Source: Flavobacteriales bacterium (lineage in GTDB: Bacteria; Bacteroidota; Bacteroidia; Flavobacteriales_F; PHOS-HE28). From it: 64,000 nt of DNA. Each line of letters begins with the position of its first letter. Position 1 is the stretch's first letter. The stretch lies in contig JADJVC010000002.1 in NCBI GenBank assembly GCA_016710685.1, forward strand, positions 62,001 to 126,000, given 5' to 3'. Of this stretch, positions 52,258-59,907 are shown piece by piece. A program made the translations under genes and the position numbers. The notes below the pieces were generated by a model. The model worked only from the letters and a program-made list of their open reading frames with translations. It was not told where the DNA came from and ran no database searches.

Positions 52258-54223
52258 TTGGTTGAAAAATTCGAGGAACTCAAGAAGGACCTGGATCCGC
52301 ACTTGTGGTCCATGCTCACCGGCTGGAAAGAAGAAGAGAAGCGCTACTCGGATGAGTTCTACACGTACAAAGTCCGAGGCAAGGAGATCAAAGTTCCGAA
52401 CCACTCCGAAAGCCTCGCACACCTGAAGATCCCGAAAGTGGCGCTGCCGAAATTCCGCAGCTGGGGCGACAAGGTGCGCTGGGCCATGCAGGAGAACACG
52501 CCCGGCTTCTTCCCCCTACACCGCCAGATCTATCCGTTCAAGCGCACCGGCGAAGACCCCGCGCGGATGTTCGCCTACGAGGGCGGCCCCTGAGCGCACC
52601 AACAAGCGCTTCCATTACGTCAGCGCAGGCCTGCCCGCCAAGCGCCTCAGCACCGCCTTCGACAGCGTAACGCTCTACGGCCACGACCCCGGACGGCGCC
52701 CCGACATCTACGGCAAAGTGGGCAACAGCGGCGTCAGCATCTGCTGCCTCGACGATGCCAAGAAACTCTACAGCGGCTTCGACCTCACCGACCCGAAGAC
52801 GAGCGTGAGCATGACCATCAATGGCCCTGCGCCCATGCTCCTCGGCTTCTTCATGAACGCCGCCATCGACCAGAACTGCGAGAAATACATCCGGGAACAC
52901 GGACTCGAAGACGAAGTGAAGAAGAAAATTGCGGAGCGCTGGAAATCAGGAATTAGGAATAAGGAATCATCGGAGGATTCCAAATTCCTAATTCCTAATT
53001 ACCATGGAGATATTCCAGAGGGAAACAATGGATTGGGTTTGCTCTTACTCGGAATAACCGGCGACCAAGTCCTCCCAAAAGAAGTCTACGCCAAGATCAA
53101 GGCCGACACCCTCGCGCAGGTCCGCGGCACCGTGCAGGCCGACATCCTCAAAGAGGACCAGGCGCAGAACACCTGCATCTTCAGCACCGAGTTCGCGCTG
53201 CGGCTCATGGGCGACGTGCAGCAGTACTTCATCGACGAGAAGGTGCGCAACTTCTACAGCGTCTCCATCAGCGGCTACCACATCGCCGAGGCCGGCGCCA
53301 ACCCCATCAGCCAGCTCGCCTTCACGCTCAGCAACGGCTTCACCTACGTGGAGTACTACCTCAGCCGGGGCATGGACATCAACGCCTTCGCGCCCAACCT
53401 CAGCTTCTTCTTCAGCAACGGCATGGACCCCGAATACGCCGTGATGGGCCGCGTGGCGCGCCGCCTCTGGGCCAAGGCCATGAAGCTCCGCTACGGTGCC
53501 GACGAGCGCAGCCAGATGCTGAAATACCACATCCAGACCAGCGGCCGCAGCCTCCACGCGCAAGAGATCGACTTCAACGACATCCGCACCACGTTGCAAG
53601 CGCTCTACGCCATCTACGACAACTGCAACAGCCTGCACACGAACGCCTACGACGAGGCCATCACCACGCCCACCGAGGAAAGCGTGCGCCGCGCCATGGC
53701 CATCCAGCTCATCATCAACAAGGAGCTCGGCTTAGCCAAGAACGAAAACCCGCTGCAAGGCTCCTTCATCATCGAAGAACTCACCGACCTGGTGGAAGAG
53801 GCCGTCCTCACCGAGTTCGACCGCATCACCGAACGCGGCGGCGTGCTCGGCGCCATGGAGACCATGTACCAGCGCAGCCGCATCCAGGAGGAAAGCCTCT
53901 ACTACGAAACGCTGAAGCACAACGGGGACTTCCCCGTGATCGGCGTGAACACCTTCTTGAGTTCGAAGGGATCACCGACAATACTTCCCAAGGAAGTGAT
54001 CCGCGCCACCGAGGAGGAGAAGCAGGCGCAGATCGCGACAGCGGAGAATTTGCGGAAGGCGTATGCTGCTGAAAGTGCTGCGGCGTTGAAGGACTTGCAA
54101 CATGCGGCGATCAAGAATGAGAACATGTTCGCTGTGCTGATGGAGGCTTGTAAGTATTGCTCGCTTGGGCAGTTGACGGAGGCTATGTTTGAGGTTGGTG
54201 GTCAATATCGCCGGAATATGTGA
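52258..54223 (+). pseudogene. icmF: IcmF C-terminal half: acyl-CoA mutase domain with indels
   Basis: The frame from 52258 (TTG; LVEKFEELKKDLDPHLW) carries the linker and start of the mutase barrel to MFAYEGGP, where one extra C near 52590 causes a stop; the rest continues ERTNKRFHYVSAGLPAKRLS (from 52592) to GGQYRRNM at 54223. FFPLHRQIYPF (about 52507-52537) looks like FPYTAGIYPF read through two compensating indels. A heptamer hairpin is inserted in frame near 52949. Mutase signatures SVSMTINGPAPMLLGFFM, GTVQADILKEDQAQNTCIF, SISGYHIAEAGA and HTNAYDEA are intact. If the indels are errors, one IcmF of about 1150 residues is encoded. Confidence 0.88.
52949..53001 (+). repeat. inverted GGAATTA heptamer hairpin, in frame inside icmF
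   Basis: GGAATTA GGAATAA GGAATCA (52949-52969), a 5-bp loop, then GGATTCC AAATTCC TAATTCC TAATTAC (52975-53001). The arms pair over about 20 bp with few mismatches. In the reading frame it adds residues SGIRNKESSEDSKFLIPN in a surface loop where relatives have a shorter, different sequence. Confidence 0.85.
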
Positions 54224-54237
54224 TCTTGTGTTGGATC

Positions 54238-54245
54238 TAACTTTG
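54238..54245 (+). promoter_or_regulatory. -7 box of the HicB-like remnant
   Basis: TAACTTTG is an exact match to TAnnTTTG, 5 bp before the ATG at 54251. No good -33 TTTG at the right distance was seen. Confidence 0.45.
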
Positions 54246-54250
54246 TAAAG

Positions 54251-54406
54251 ATGAAGAACCAGATCAAGGGCAAGGACGATCTGAACGTCAGCATCGAGGT
54301 GATGCTTGTGAAGGAGGGCGACTTCTGGGTTGCTCTTGCCCACTCTGGCGCGAGACTTCCGAGTACGGTGGTCTGCGTCCCATCCCGGCGCTCGGTTTCC
54401 CAATAA
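54251..54406 (+). pseudogene. HicB-like antitoxin remnant
   Basis: A 51-residue frame. The first 28 residues, MKNQIKGKDDLNVSIEV and VKEGDFWVA, match the start of small HicB-like proteins of Bacteroidota, in which FWVAYCPALELSSYG follows. Here the continuation is lost (LAHSGARLPSTVV), and no HicA-like gene is present. The break lies where the region turns into sequence leading to the restriction-like gene, so a deletion or rearrangement joined the two. Confidence 0.55.
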
Positions 54407-54515
54407 CCTCGTCCCTCTGTCGAGTGCTCTTCGCGCCGAACCGCCTCCGGCGGGCACCGCAAACTTTAAACTTCCGTGCGTAAGTTGCCATTGCACCCCT
54501 GCCAATAAAACCGTC

Positions 54516-54968
54516 ATGAGCAAAGCAACCAAGGATAAAGTGTTGAGCACGGTACTCGATATCGTGCTACCCCAGCAAGTACCCGATGCCAAAGTGCTGC
54601 TCGGTGACGCGGCCTTAGAACGGTTCGGGCTTTTGCTCGCAGCCCTTGCCATACTGCCCGACATCGTAGCCTACTCCGAAGAACACAACACGCTCTTCTT
54701 TATCCAAGCGGCAACCGGAACGGGTGGGATCGATGACCAGCGCTACCTCGAACTGGAACATTGGTCAAGTGCCGCGAATTGTCACATAGCCTTTGTGTCG
54801 GCCTTCGCATCGCGCAAGGCATACGCGGAGTGCATGAAAGGAACGGCGTCCAATACCCACATCTGGTTCGCCGATGCCCCCAAGCATTCAGCTTACCTCA
54901 GCAACTCCGTTGAGGATTCAACGCAGATCCTGGAAGCACGCATTGCGGCGCGGGCGGCGACGCTATGA
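54516..54968 (+). CDS. stand-alone BsuBI/PstI-type restriction endonuclease C-terminal domain
   Basis: From MSKATKDKVLSTVLDIVLPQ the product is 150 residues. AKVLLGDAALERFG, LPDIVAYSEEHNTLFFIQA, GTGGIDDQRYLELEHW, IAFVSAFASRKAYAECM and NTHIWFADAPKHSAYL match in order the C-terminal catalytic domain of BsuBI/PstI-family type II endonucleases (PD...E-type core). Full enzymes are about 300 residues and have an N-terminal DNA-binding half, missing here. The position usually held by the core Glu (IEA) is Gln (IQA). No methyltransferase is nearby. It is probably a remnant or a repurposed domain. Confidence 0.7.
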   Translation: MSKATKDKVLSTVLDIVLPQQVPDAKVLLGDAALERFGLLLAALAILPDIVAYSEEHNTLFFIQAATGTGGIDDQRYLELEHWSSAANCHIAFVSAFASRKAYAECMKGTASNTHIWFADAPKHSAYLSNSVEDSTQILEARIAARAATL

Positions 54969-55135
54969 TAGGACTTGGTCTCTTCGGCCGATCACAACTT
55001 CATCGCCCCACCGGTGTATGTCCACGACCGCTTGGCCGACACCACCAAGACGTCACCTGTCATGCTGTATCCTTGTCCATCTGGGTGAACCTCAATTAGG
55101 TCTACAACACGTATCACGAAGCAGAAAAAAGAAAC

Positions 55136-55297
55136 ATGAAAAACGAAAAGGCGCTCGTTTTAGGAGCCGCATTCGGAGCCGCGATCGGAAGTGCAGTCGG
55201 TGTGTTGATGGACAATGTGGGTTTGTGGATCGGCTTAGGCGTTGCGTTTGGCACTGGCATTGGCATCGTGATCGGCCGACAGCGGAAGAAGGATTGA
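55136..55297 (+). CDS. small glycine-zipper membrane protein
   Basis: A 53-residue protein, MKNEKALVLGAAFGAAIGSA onward. One long hydrophobic stretch, or two short helices, carries G-x3-G spaced glycines (GAAFGAAIGSAVG, GLGVAFGTGIGIVIG) and ends in a basic tail RQRKKD. Such glycine-zipper peptides insert in membranes. AGAAAAAAGAAAC just upstream is a possible purine-rich ribosome site. No partner is evident. Confidence 0.55.
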   Translation: MKNEKALVLGAAFGAAIGSAVGVLMDNVGLWIGLGVAFGTGIGIVIGRQRKKD

Positions 55298-55387
55298 ATC
55301 GCGCTACCTCTTCCTGACCCGCTCGGTAGAAAGGATGCCGAGGGAATAGGATCTGTGGCTGATCAAAACAAAAAAACCTCCCACCCT

Positions 55388-55514
55388 CCCGCAAGTCTTC
55401 CGGCCCAACCATAAAGTGAGTACTTTATCAGAACAGGCCGGGCGACTTGTGGGTCTGCGTTCAGCGGTCGATCACGGCACTGAAGTTTCCTTGCCCTGAG
55501 GCACTCGAGGGGCA
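55388..55514 (+). repeat. about 125-bp direct repeat, copy 1
   Basis: Starts CCCGCAAGTCTTCCGGCCCA and ends GAGGGGCA. It matches 56061-56184 at most positions with a few small indels. CCCGCAAGTC and GACTTGTGGG within it can pair as a hairpin. It lies directly upstream of the YciI-like gene. Confidence 0.85.
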
Positions 55515-55569
55515 AAGCTTGGTTGGCCGGGAAGGCTTGCGGATCCTTGGAACGCATTATCTTTATTGA

Positions 55570-56034
55570 ATGAAGCACCCTGCACACCTGCTGGTTTTTC
55601 TCGCACTGGGGAACTTGGCACCTCTCTGTGCCCATGCACAGGAACCCACGGCTTATGACAGCACCTTGGCCGCCAAAGTGGGCGCCGATGAACGCGGCAT
55701 GCGCATGTATACCCTTGTGCTGTTGACACCAGGGCCACGAGAAGACATGCCGCAAGCGGAGCGGGACAGCTTGTTCCGGGGGCACATGGCCAACATAGGG
55801 CGCATGGCGGAGGCGGGACAACTTGTATTGGCCGGTCCCTTCGAGAAGAATGCGGAATATGCAGGCCTGTATGTGTTCACCACGCCGACTATCGAGGAAA
55901 CGCGACCCTTGCTGCAGAGCGACCCCGCCATTGCGGGAGGCGCCTTGGGCGTGGAGCTATACGAATGGTACGGTCCGGCCGCTCTGATGGAACTACCGGC
56001 TTTGCACGAGCGCCTCCGGAAAACGGGCCATTAG
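55570..56034 (+). CDS. secreted YciI-like protein
   Basis: A 154-residue protein with a signal peptide (MKHPAHLLVFLALGNLAPLCAHAQ). The mature part is a YciI-type alpha/beta barrel: RMYTLVLLTPGPRED, FRGHMANIGRMAEAGQLVLAGPF (His and Gly-Pro-Phe typical), and the DPAIAGGALGVELYEWYG block. YciI proteins are usually cytoplasmic and dimeric, with unproven function; a secreted form is less common but known in Bacteroidota. The gene is flanked on both sides by direct repeats of about 125 bp. Confidence 0.85.
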   Translation: MKHPAHLLVFLALGNLAPLCAHAQEPTAYDSTLAAKVGADERGMRMYTLVLLTPGPREDMPQAERDSLFRGHMANIGRMAEAGQLVLAGPFEKNAEYAGLYVFTTPTIEETRPLLQSDPAIAGGALGVELYEWYGPAALMELPALHERLRKTGH

Positions 56035-56060
56035 CGCGCAGTGCAAGGCAACTCCGATCC

Positions 56061-56184
56061 CCCGCAAGTCTTCCGGCCCAACCATTACGTGAGTCTTTGC
56101 CGGAACAGGCCAGGCGACTTGTGGGTCAGCGTTCATCGGTCGATCAGGACACAGAGGCTTCCTTGCCCTGAGGTGTTCGAAGGG
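56061..56184 (+). repeat. about 125-bp direct repeat, copy 2
   Basis: Starts CCCGCAAGTCTTCCGGCCCA and ends GAAGGGCA, same orientation as copy 1. It begins 27 bp past the YciI-like stop. Confidence 0.85.
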
Positions 56185-56604
56185 CATCAGTCTTGAGACT
56201 GCTACGGTTCTGCTTCGGCTCGGCATGCACGACATCGATCGTGAAGCGTTCCGAACAACGACCCGGGTGCAAAAGGGGTGTGCTCCAAAGACGTTAAGGA
56301 TGTTCACGCATGAGAGTCTGATGCGGCAGCTACAAGTCATTTTGGCTGGCCGTGGTGGAGTGCAATTCGTTCTGCCGTGATGACTTGCGTGAACAGGGGT
56401 GCTGGTTCCAGCCCGATTGACCAAATAGACGGGTGCCGGGCCTTGTGCCTGCAAAACGCTTTTCACCCAATTGAAGACTTTCACCGGACCGATTACACTG
56501 CTTGGAATGAGAACATCTGGAACGGGAAGCCGGATGTGGCGCATTAGACATAACAGGTGCATGTGCCCCCTGTGATCGTCATATTTACACCCCCTCGCCA
56601 ACAA
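56185..56604. other. gene-free stretch
   Basis: 420 bp between the second direct repeat and the next gene. A long minus-strand frame crosses it but shows no family pattern and reads through the repeat, so it was not accepted. No promoter or hairpin of note was seen. Confidence 0.5.
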
Positions 56605-57018
56605 ATGAGTCGGTATATTCGCAGACACATCCCTAACCACGATGAACAGCAGCAGAACATCCAGTATGCGCTGATCGCGTTGGGCATCGTGGTGCTCGTC
56701 CTGCTCTTCCTCATCCTCAGCCGTAGTTTTATCGCCAGCGCCAAGGTGATCTCCTTCCTCAGCGTGGTGGCGCTATTGATCGTCTTCGAATTCCTCAACC
56801 TCGTACTGCACCCGGTGATCGGTTCCATCACGCACCATTCACCACTGCTTATGCTGTTGGGCCTGGTGTGCATCGCGGCGCTGCTCGTGCCATTGCATCA
56901 TAAGTTGGAGAAGTGGGCCACCAAACGATTGGTGGAGAAGAACGTGGAAATTCGCTTGGCCAAGGCGAAGCGGACAGTGGCGCATCTGGAGCCTGATCCG
57001 GAGGCACCGGTTGGGTAA
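56605..57018 (+). CDS. small membrane protein with three helices and a charged tail
   Basis: From MSRYIRRHIPNHDEQQQNI the product is 137 residues; the longer frame from 56557 has an unlikely leader. Hydrophobic segments at about 20-37, 46-66 and 78-95 precede a helical basic tail (HKLEKWATKRLVEKNVEIRL). Proteins of this build are frequent in Bacteroidota and have no assigned role. No operon partner. Confidence 0.65.
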   Translation: MSRYIRRHIPNHDEQQQNIQYALIALGIVVLVLLFLILSRSFIASAKVISFLSVVALLIVFEFLNLVLHPVIGSITHHSPLLMLLGLVCIAALLVPLHHKLEKWATKRLVEKNVEIRLAKAKRTVAHLEPDPEAPVG

Positions 57019-57269
57019 GGTTAACCCGCAGAAACGTACTGGAAGTCGCAAGAAAAGCACGCACGCGCGCTCGGCCCCGGAGCCTCATCCGGGGTTGCCG
57101 AGCCTGCGTGCCGTAGGCATGTGCGTTCAGCATAGGGCCTCTGGACCGTCTTTCGATGTGCTACAGCAAAAACCCGTATTTCCACCAGCTACAATATCAT
57201 TCAACAAGTAGACTTTTACAGCAGGAAAATGATTCCGCCAGTATCCACCAACCACCAAAAAACAACACC

Positions 57270-57716
57270 ATGAAAACGATGAAGATCCTAGCCCTTTCAA
57301 CCCTGCTCGTGGCCGCTCTCGGCACAAGCAGCAAAGCCGTTGCGCAGGACGCGCCCGCGTTCAACTACATCGCGCAGACCACTTCCAAGTTCGTTATGCC
57401 CGAAGGCGCGACCAGGGCAGATGTACAAGCCGCCTTTCAAGAGTATTACGACAAGGTGATCGCTAAGAGCACCTTGGTGAAGCACTACGCTTTGTATATC
57501 CATGCGTGGGGCAGCACCGGCGGTTCCTACGTTACCACCATGGAGTTCGACAAGTGGGAGGACCTCAGCAAGTTCAACGACGAGTTTGAGACGCTCGAGA
57601 AAGCCGCATGGCCGGATGAGACCGCGCGCAAGGCGTTCCTCAAAAAGTTCAGCAGTTACTCGGACATCCACCACAGTGACGAGATCTACACGGTGCTCAA
57701 GAGCATGCGGAAGTAG
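57270..57716 (+). CDS. secreted protein of unknown function
   Basis: The start MKTMKILALSTLLVAALGTS (57270) gives a signal peptide and 148 residues. The mature region is alpha/beta with FVMPEGATRADVQAAFQEYYDKV, HYALYIHAWGSTGG, TTMEFDKWEDLSKFN and SSYSDIHHSDEIYTVL; the strand pattern suggests a ferredoxin-like or dimeric alpha-beta barrel fold, but no family was matched. A strong terminator follows. Confidence 0.7.
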   Translation: MKTMKILALSTLLVAALGTSSKAVAQDAPAFNYIAQTTSKFVMPEGATRADVQAAFQEYYDKVIAKSTLVKHYALYIHAWGSTGGSYVTTMEFDKWEDLSKFNDEFETLEKAAWPDETARKAFLKKFSSYSDIHHSDEIYTVLKSMRK

Positions 57717-57754
57717 TGCAACCAACCACCACCATGGGCGCGAAGTGCGCTAAC

Positions 57755-57782
57755 AGGGGGCCTTCGGGCCCCTTGCTTTTTT
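57755..57782 (+). terminator. rho-independent terminator
   Basis: AGGGGGCC, loop TTCG, GGCCCCTT, then GCTTTTTT. It lies 39 bp past the stop of the secreted-protein gene. Confidence 0.9.
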
Positions 57783-58097
57783 CTCAAGAAAGGCAAACGG
57801 GGCGACGCGAGCAAGCAATATCGGAAGAACGGCTTTGTACGCGGGGAAAACGGAAGCACGGTCCATGGTCGGTGAAGTTCCGTACATACGGGATGAATTC
57901 GTTATTGGCCCATGAAAAGCATCAGCGAACTTCGCCCCGGTAAGTGATGCCGCACGTCAGGACTTTGCCAATTTTGCGTCCGATGGATAGCGGGCTTTGC
58001 GGAAGGAGACATTATGCTCGCCTTTTCAAATTTCGTGGCGCAACCGTTGCTTCGTAGCTGCTTCGCGGTTCCAGATCGCTCCGCCTGCATTTCCCCC
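57783..58097. other. gene-free stretch
   Basis: 315 bp before the GT2 gene. The glycosyltransferase frame is open from 58014 but the added residues (FSNFVAQPLLRSCFAV) do not fit the family. Nothing else was recognised. Confidence 0.5.
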
Positions 58098-58796
58098 ATG
58101 CACATCAGCATCATCATTCCCGTTTACAATGAGGCCGAGCACATTGCGGAAACAGTGAAACACCTAAAAGCCGCGTACCCGGATGCGGAGGTGCTTGTCG
58201 TCGACGGTGGAAGTAATGACGGCACTTGTGCCCTTGCGGCTGCGGAAGGTGCCACAGTGCATGTCTCGCCGGTGAAGGGCCGCGCCGGTCAGATGAACCA
58301 CGGCGTGAAGCACAGCAACGGGGACGTGCTCTACTTCGTTCACGCCGACACGCGTCCGCCGCGCACTTTTCCGAAGGTCATCGCTGAGGCGATCAAAGCG
58401 GACTACGACCATGGCAGCTTTCGCACACGCTTCGCAAGCGGTTCCCTGATATTGAAGGTGAACGCTTGGTGTACGCGCTTCGACAAACCGTTTTTCCGTG
58501 GTGGCGACCAAAGCATTTGGGTAACGCGCGAGCTTTTCGAGCGTTGCGGCGGCTACAAGGAAGAGATGCTGATCATGGAAGAATACGACCTGCTGGACCG
58601 CATGCGGGAGATCGGGAACTTCCACCTTTCCTCGGAAAGCACAATGATCTCCTCAAGAAAATACGCTGACAATTCCTGGCTGCGCGTGCAATTGGCCAAC
58701 CTGAAAGTAGTGCGCATGTACCGCCGGGGTGCTTCGCAGGAGGCCATGCTACGGACATACGGTGAAATGTTGGATTACCGCAGGAATGCCTTCTGA
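58098..58796 (+). CDS. family 2 glycosyltransferase (TIGR04283-type)
   Basis: The start MHISIIIPVYNEAEHIAETV gives 232 residues. The GT-A fold shows VLVVDGGSNDGT, KGRAGQMNHGVKHSNGDVL, FVHADTRPP (DxD-like metal site HAD) and FFRGGDQSIWVTRELFERCGGY, with EEYDLLDRMR as the base region. It belongs to the group called transferase 2, rSAM/selenodomain-associated, whose acceptor is uncertain. It lacks the usual transferase 1 partner here. It has no membrane segment. Confidence 0.9.
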   Translation: MHISIIIPVYNEAEHIAETVKHLKAAYPDAEVLVVDGGSNDGTCALAAAEGATVHVSPVKGRAGQMNHGVKHSNGDVLYFVHADTRPPRTFPKVIAEAIKADYDHGSFRTRFASGSLILKVNAWCTRFDKPFFRGGDQSIWVTRELFERCGGYKEEMLIMEEYDLLDRMREIGNFHLSSESTMISSRKYADNSWLRVQLANLKVVRMYRRGASQEAMLRTYGEMLDYRRNAF

Positions 58797-58891
58797 AGCC
58801 CATTAGCGGGTCAACGTTGAACAAAGTGAAGGGATAGATCACCGCATGCTGAATCCGCGCAGTGCCGCCAAACACAACGGTGCCATCGCGA

Positions 58892-59785
58892 TCAACGCGA
58901 GCGACCAGGAACCAAGCCGGCCCATGCGGCAAGGCACACCAAGCACGCAAGCCAAAGCGGGTAAGTAAGGAACAACAGTCCGAACAACACTGAATCAAAG
59001 AATACCGTGCCGCGTGTTTTTCCGGCCGTGAATGCCCGTAGCGAAAAGTACCAAGGTGAATGGAGCAGCAGTCCGGCAAGTGCGGGCAGTGCTAACAGGC
59101 TGCGGCGTATTGCACGCGCAAGTCTGGATCGCTGAGCCAGATCGTAGGTCCGATCCGCATTGGCTTTGGCCGAGGTGCTCAGCAAGCGTTCGCGCAGCTC
59201 GGTATTGAATTGGCGCAGGAACATGGCTTCAGGCGCAGCATCCACATCGCTCTTTTCCATCACGTTCCCAGAGCTGAGGCCCACCTCCATGAACGGTCGG
59301 TGAAACGTGTCGTACCGCAACCACAGCGGTAGCACCTGCACATCCAGGTCGCTCTGCCAAGCGCGATAAGCGATACGGGCGGTACCCTTTCCCAAGGGCC
59401 TTAGGCCGGGTTCATTCTCCGAGTTCCCTTCAGCGAACAACAGCACGGATCCACCATGCTCAAGGTCTTCTTGCGCCTGAAGAAAACTGTCCTCCGTACG
59501 TTTCAATTCCCCGCGTCCTTCGCTCATCCGGTAGATCGGGATCATGAACAATGCGCGTAAAATTTTCGCCGCTCGCGGGTTTCGGAACGCATCGCCGCGC
59601 GCTAAAAAGCGCATGCGGTGGGGCAGGTGCGTGGCGATCACCAAGGCATCGAAGAACGAGTTGGGATGGTTGCTGGCCAAAATGAGCACAGCATTCGCCG
59701 CAGGCGCGGAACGCACATCCACCCGGATACGACCGCAATACAAGTGCAGCGCCGCCCTTACGCTCGCCCTCAGCGCCACGTACAT
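58892..59785 (-). CDS. PlsC-like acyltransferase, probable frameshift near the 3' end
   Basis: A 297-residue membrane-associated acyltransferase. ASNHPNSFFDALVIA is the HxxxxD catalytic block, IPIYRMSEGRGE and FAEGNSENEPGLRPLGKGTA the glycerol-phosphate and FPEGxxS-like blocks. Two hydrophobic segments follow near 235 and 265. The written end (AAWAGLVPGRSR) is abrupt; inserting one base near 58918 continues with LGSWSLALIAMAPLCLAALR to a stop at 58839, giving 315 residues and a third membrane segment. It probably acylates lysophospholipid or a similar lipid. Confidence 0.85.
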   Translation of the reverse strand: MYVALRASVRAALHLYCGRIRVDVRSAPAANAVLILASNHPNSFFDALVIATHLPHRMRFLARGDAFRNPRAAKILRALFMIPIYRMSEGRGELKRTEDSFLQAQEDLEHGGSVLLFAEGNSENEPGLRPLGKGTARIAYRAWQSDLDVQVLPLWLRYDTFHRPFMEVGLSSGNVMEKSDVDAAPEAMFLRQFNTELRERLLSTSAKANADRTYDLAQRSRLARAIRRSLLALPALAGLLLHSPWYFSLRAFTAGKTRGTVFFDSVLFGLLFLTYPLWLACLVCLAAWAGLVPGRSR

Positions 59786-59832
59786 CCGCGTTCATTCAGC
59801 AAGGCCATGCTCCAAAGATGATGAACCACCGC

Positions 59833-59889
59833 GACTCAAGACTCCTGACTCAGGACTCGTCTTTGTGGATGCTGTGCCTCTGTGGTGAA
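59833..59889 (+). repeat. GACTC heptamers plus octamer block
   Basis: GACTCAA GACTCCT GACTCAG GACTCGT (59833-59860), then GTGGATG and CTGTGC CTCTGTGG TGAA (59864-59889). The same order, heptamers then octamers then TGAA, occurs at 3789 and 5567. It sits between two minus-strand genes. Confidence 0.85.
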
Positions 59890-59907
59890 CCTTCTCCGAC
59901 TCCACAC

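Noticed and set aside
55993..56640. 215-residue minus-strand frame
   Set aside because: Its similarity to another minus-strand frame at 55363-55821 is only the direct DNA repeat read in the same phase; no family pattern.
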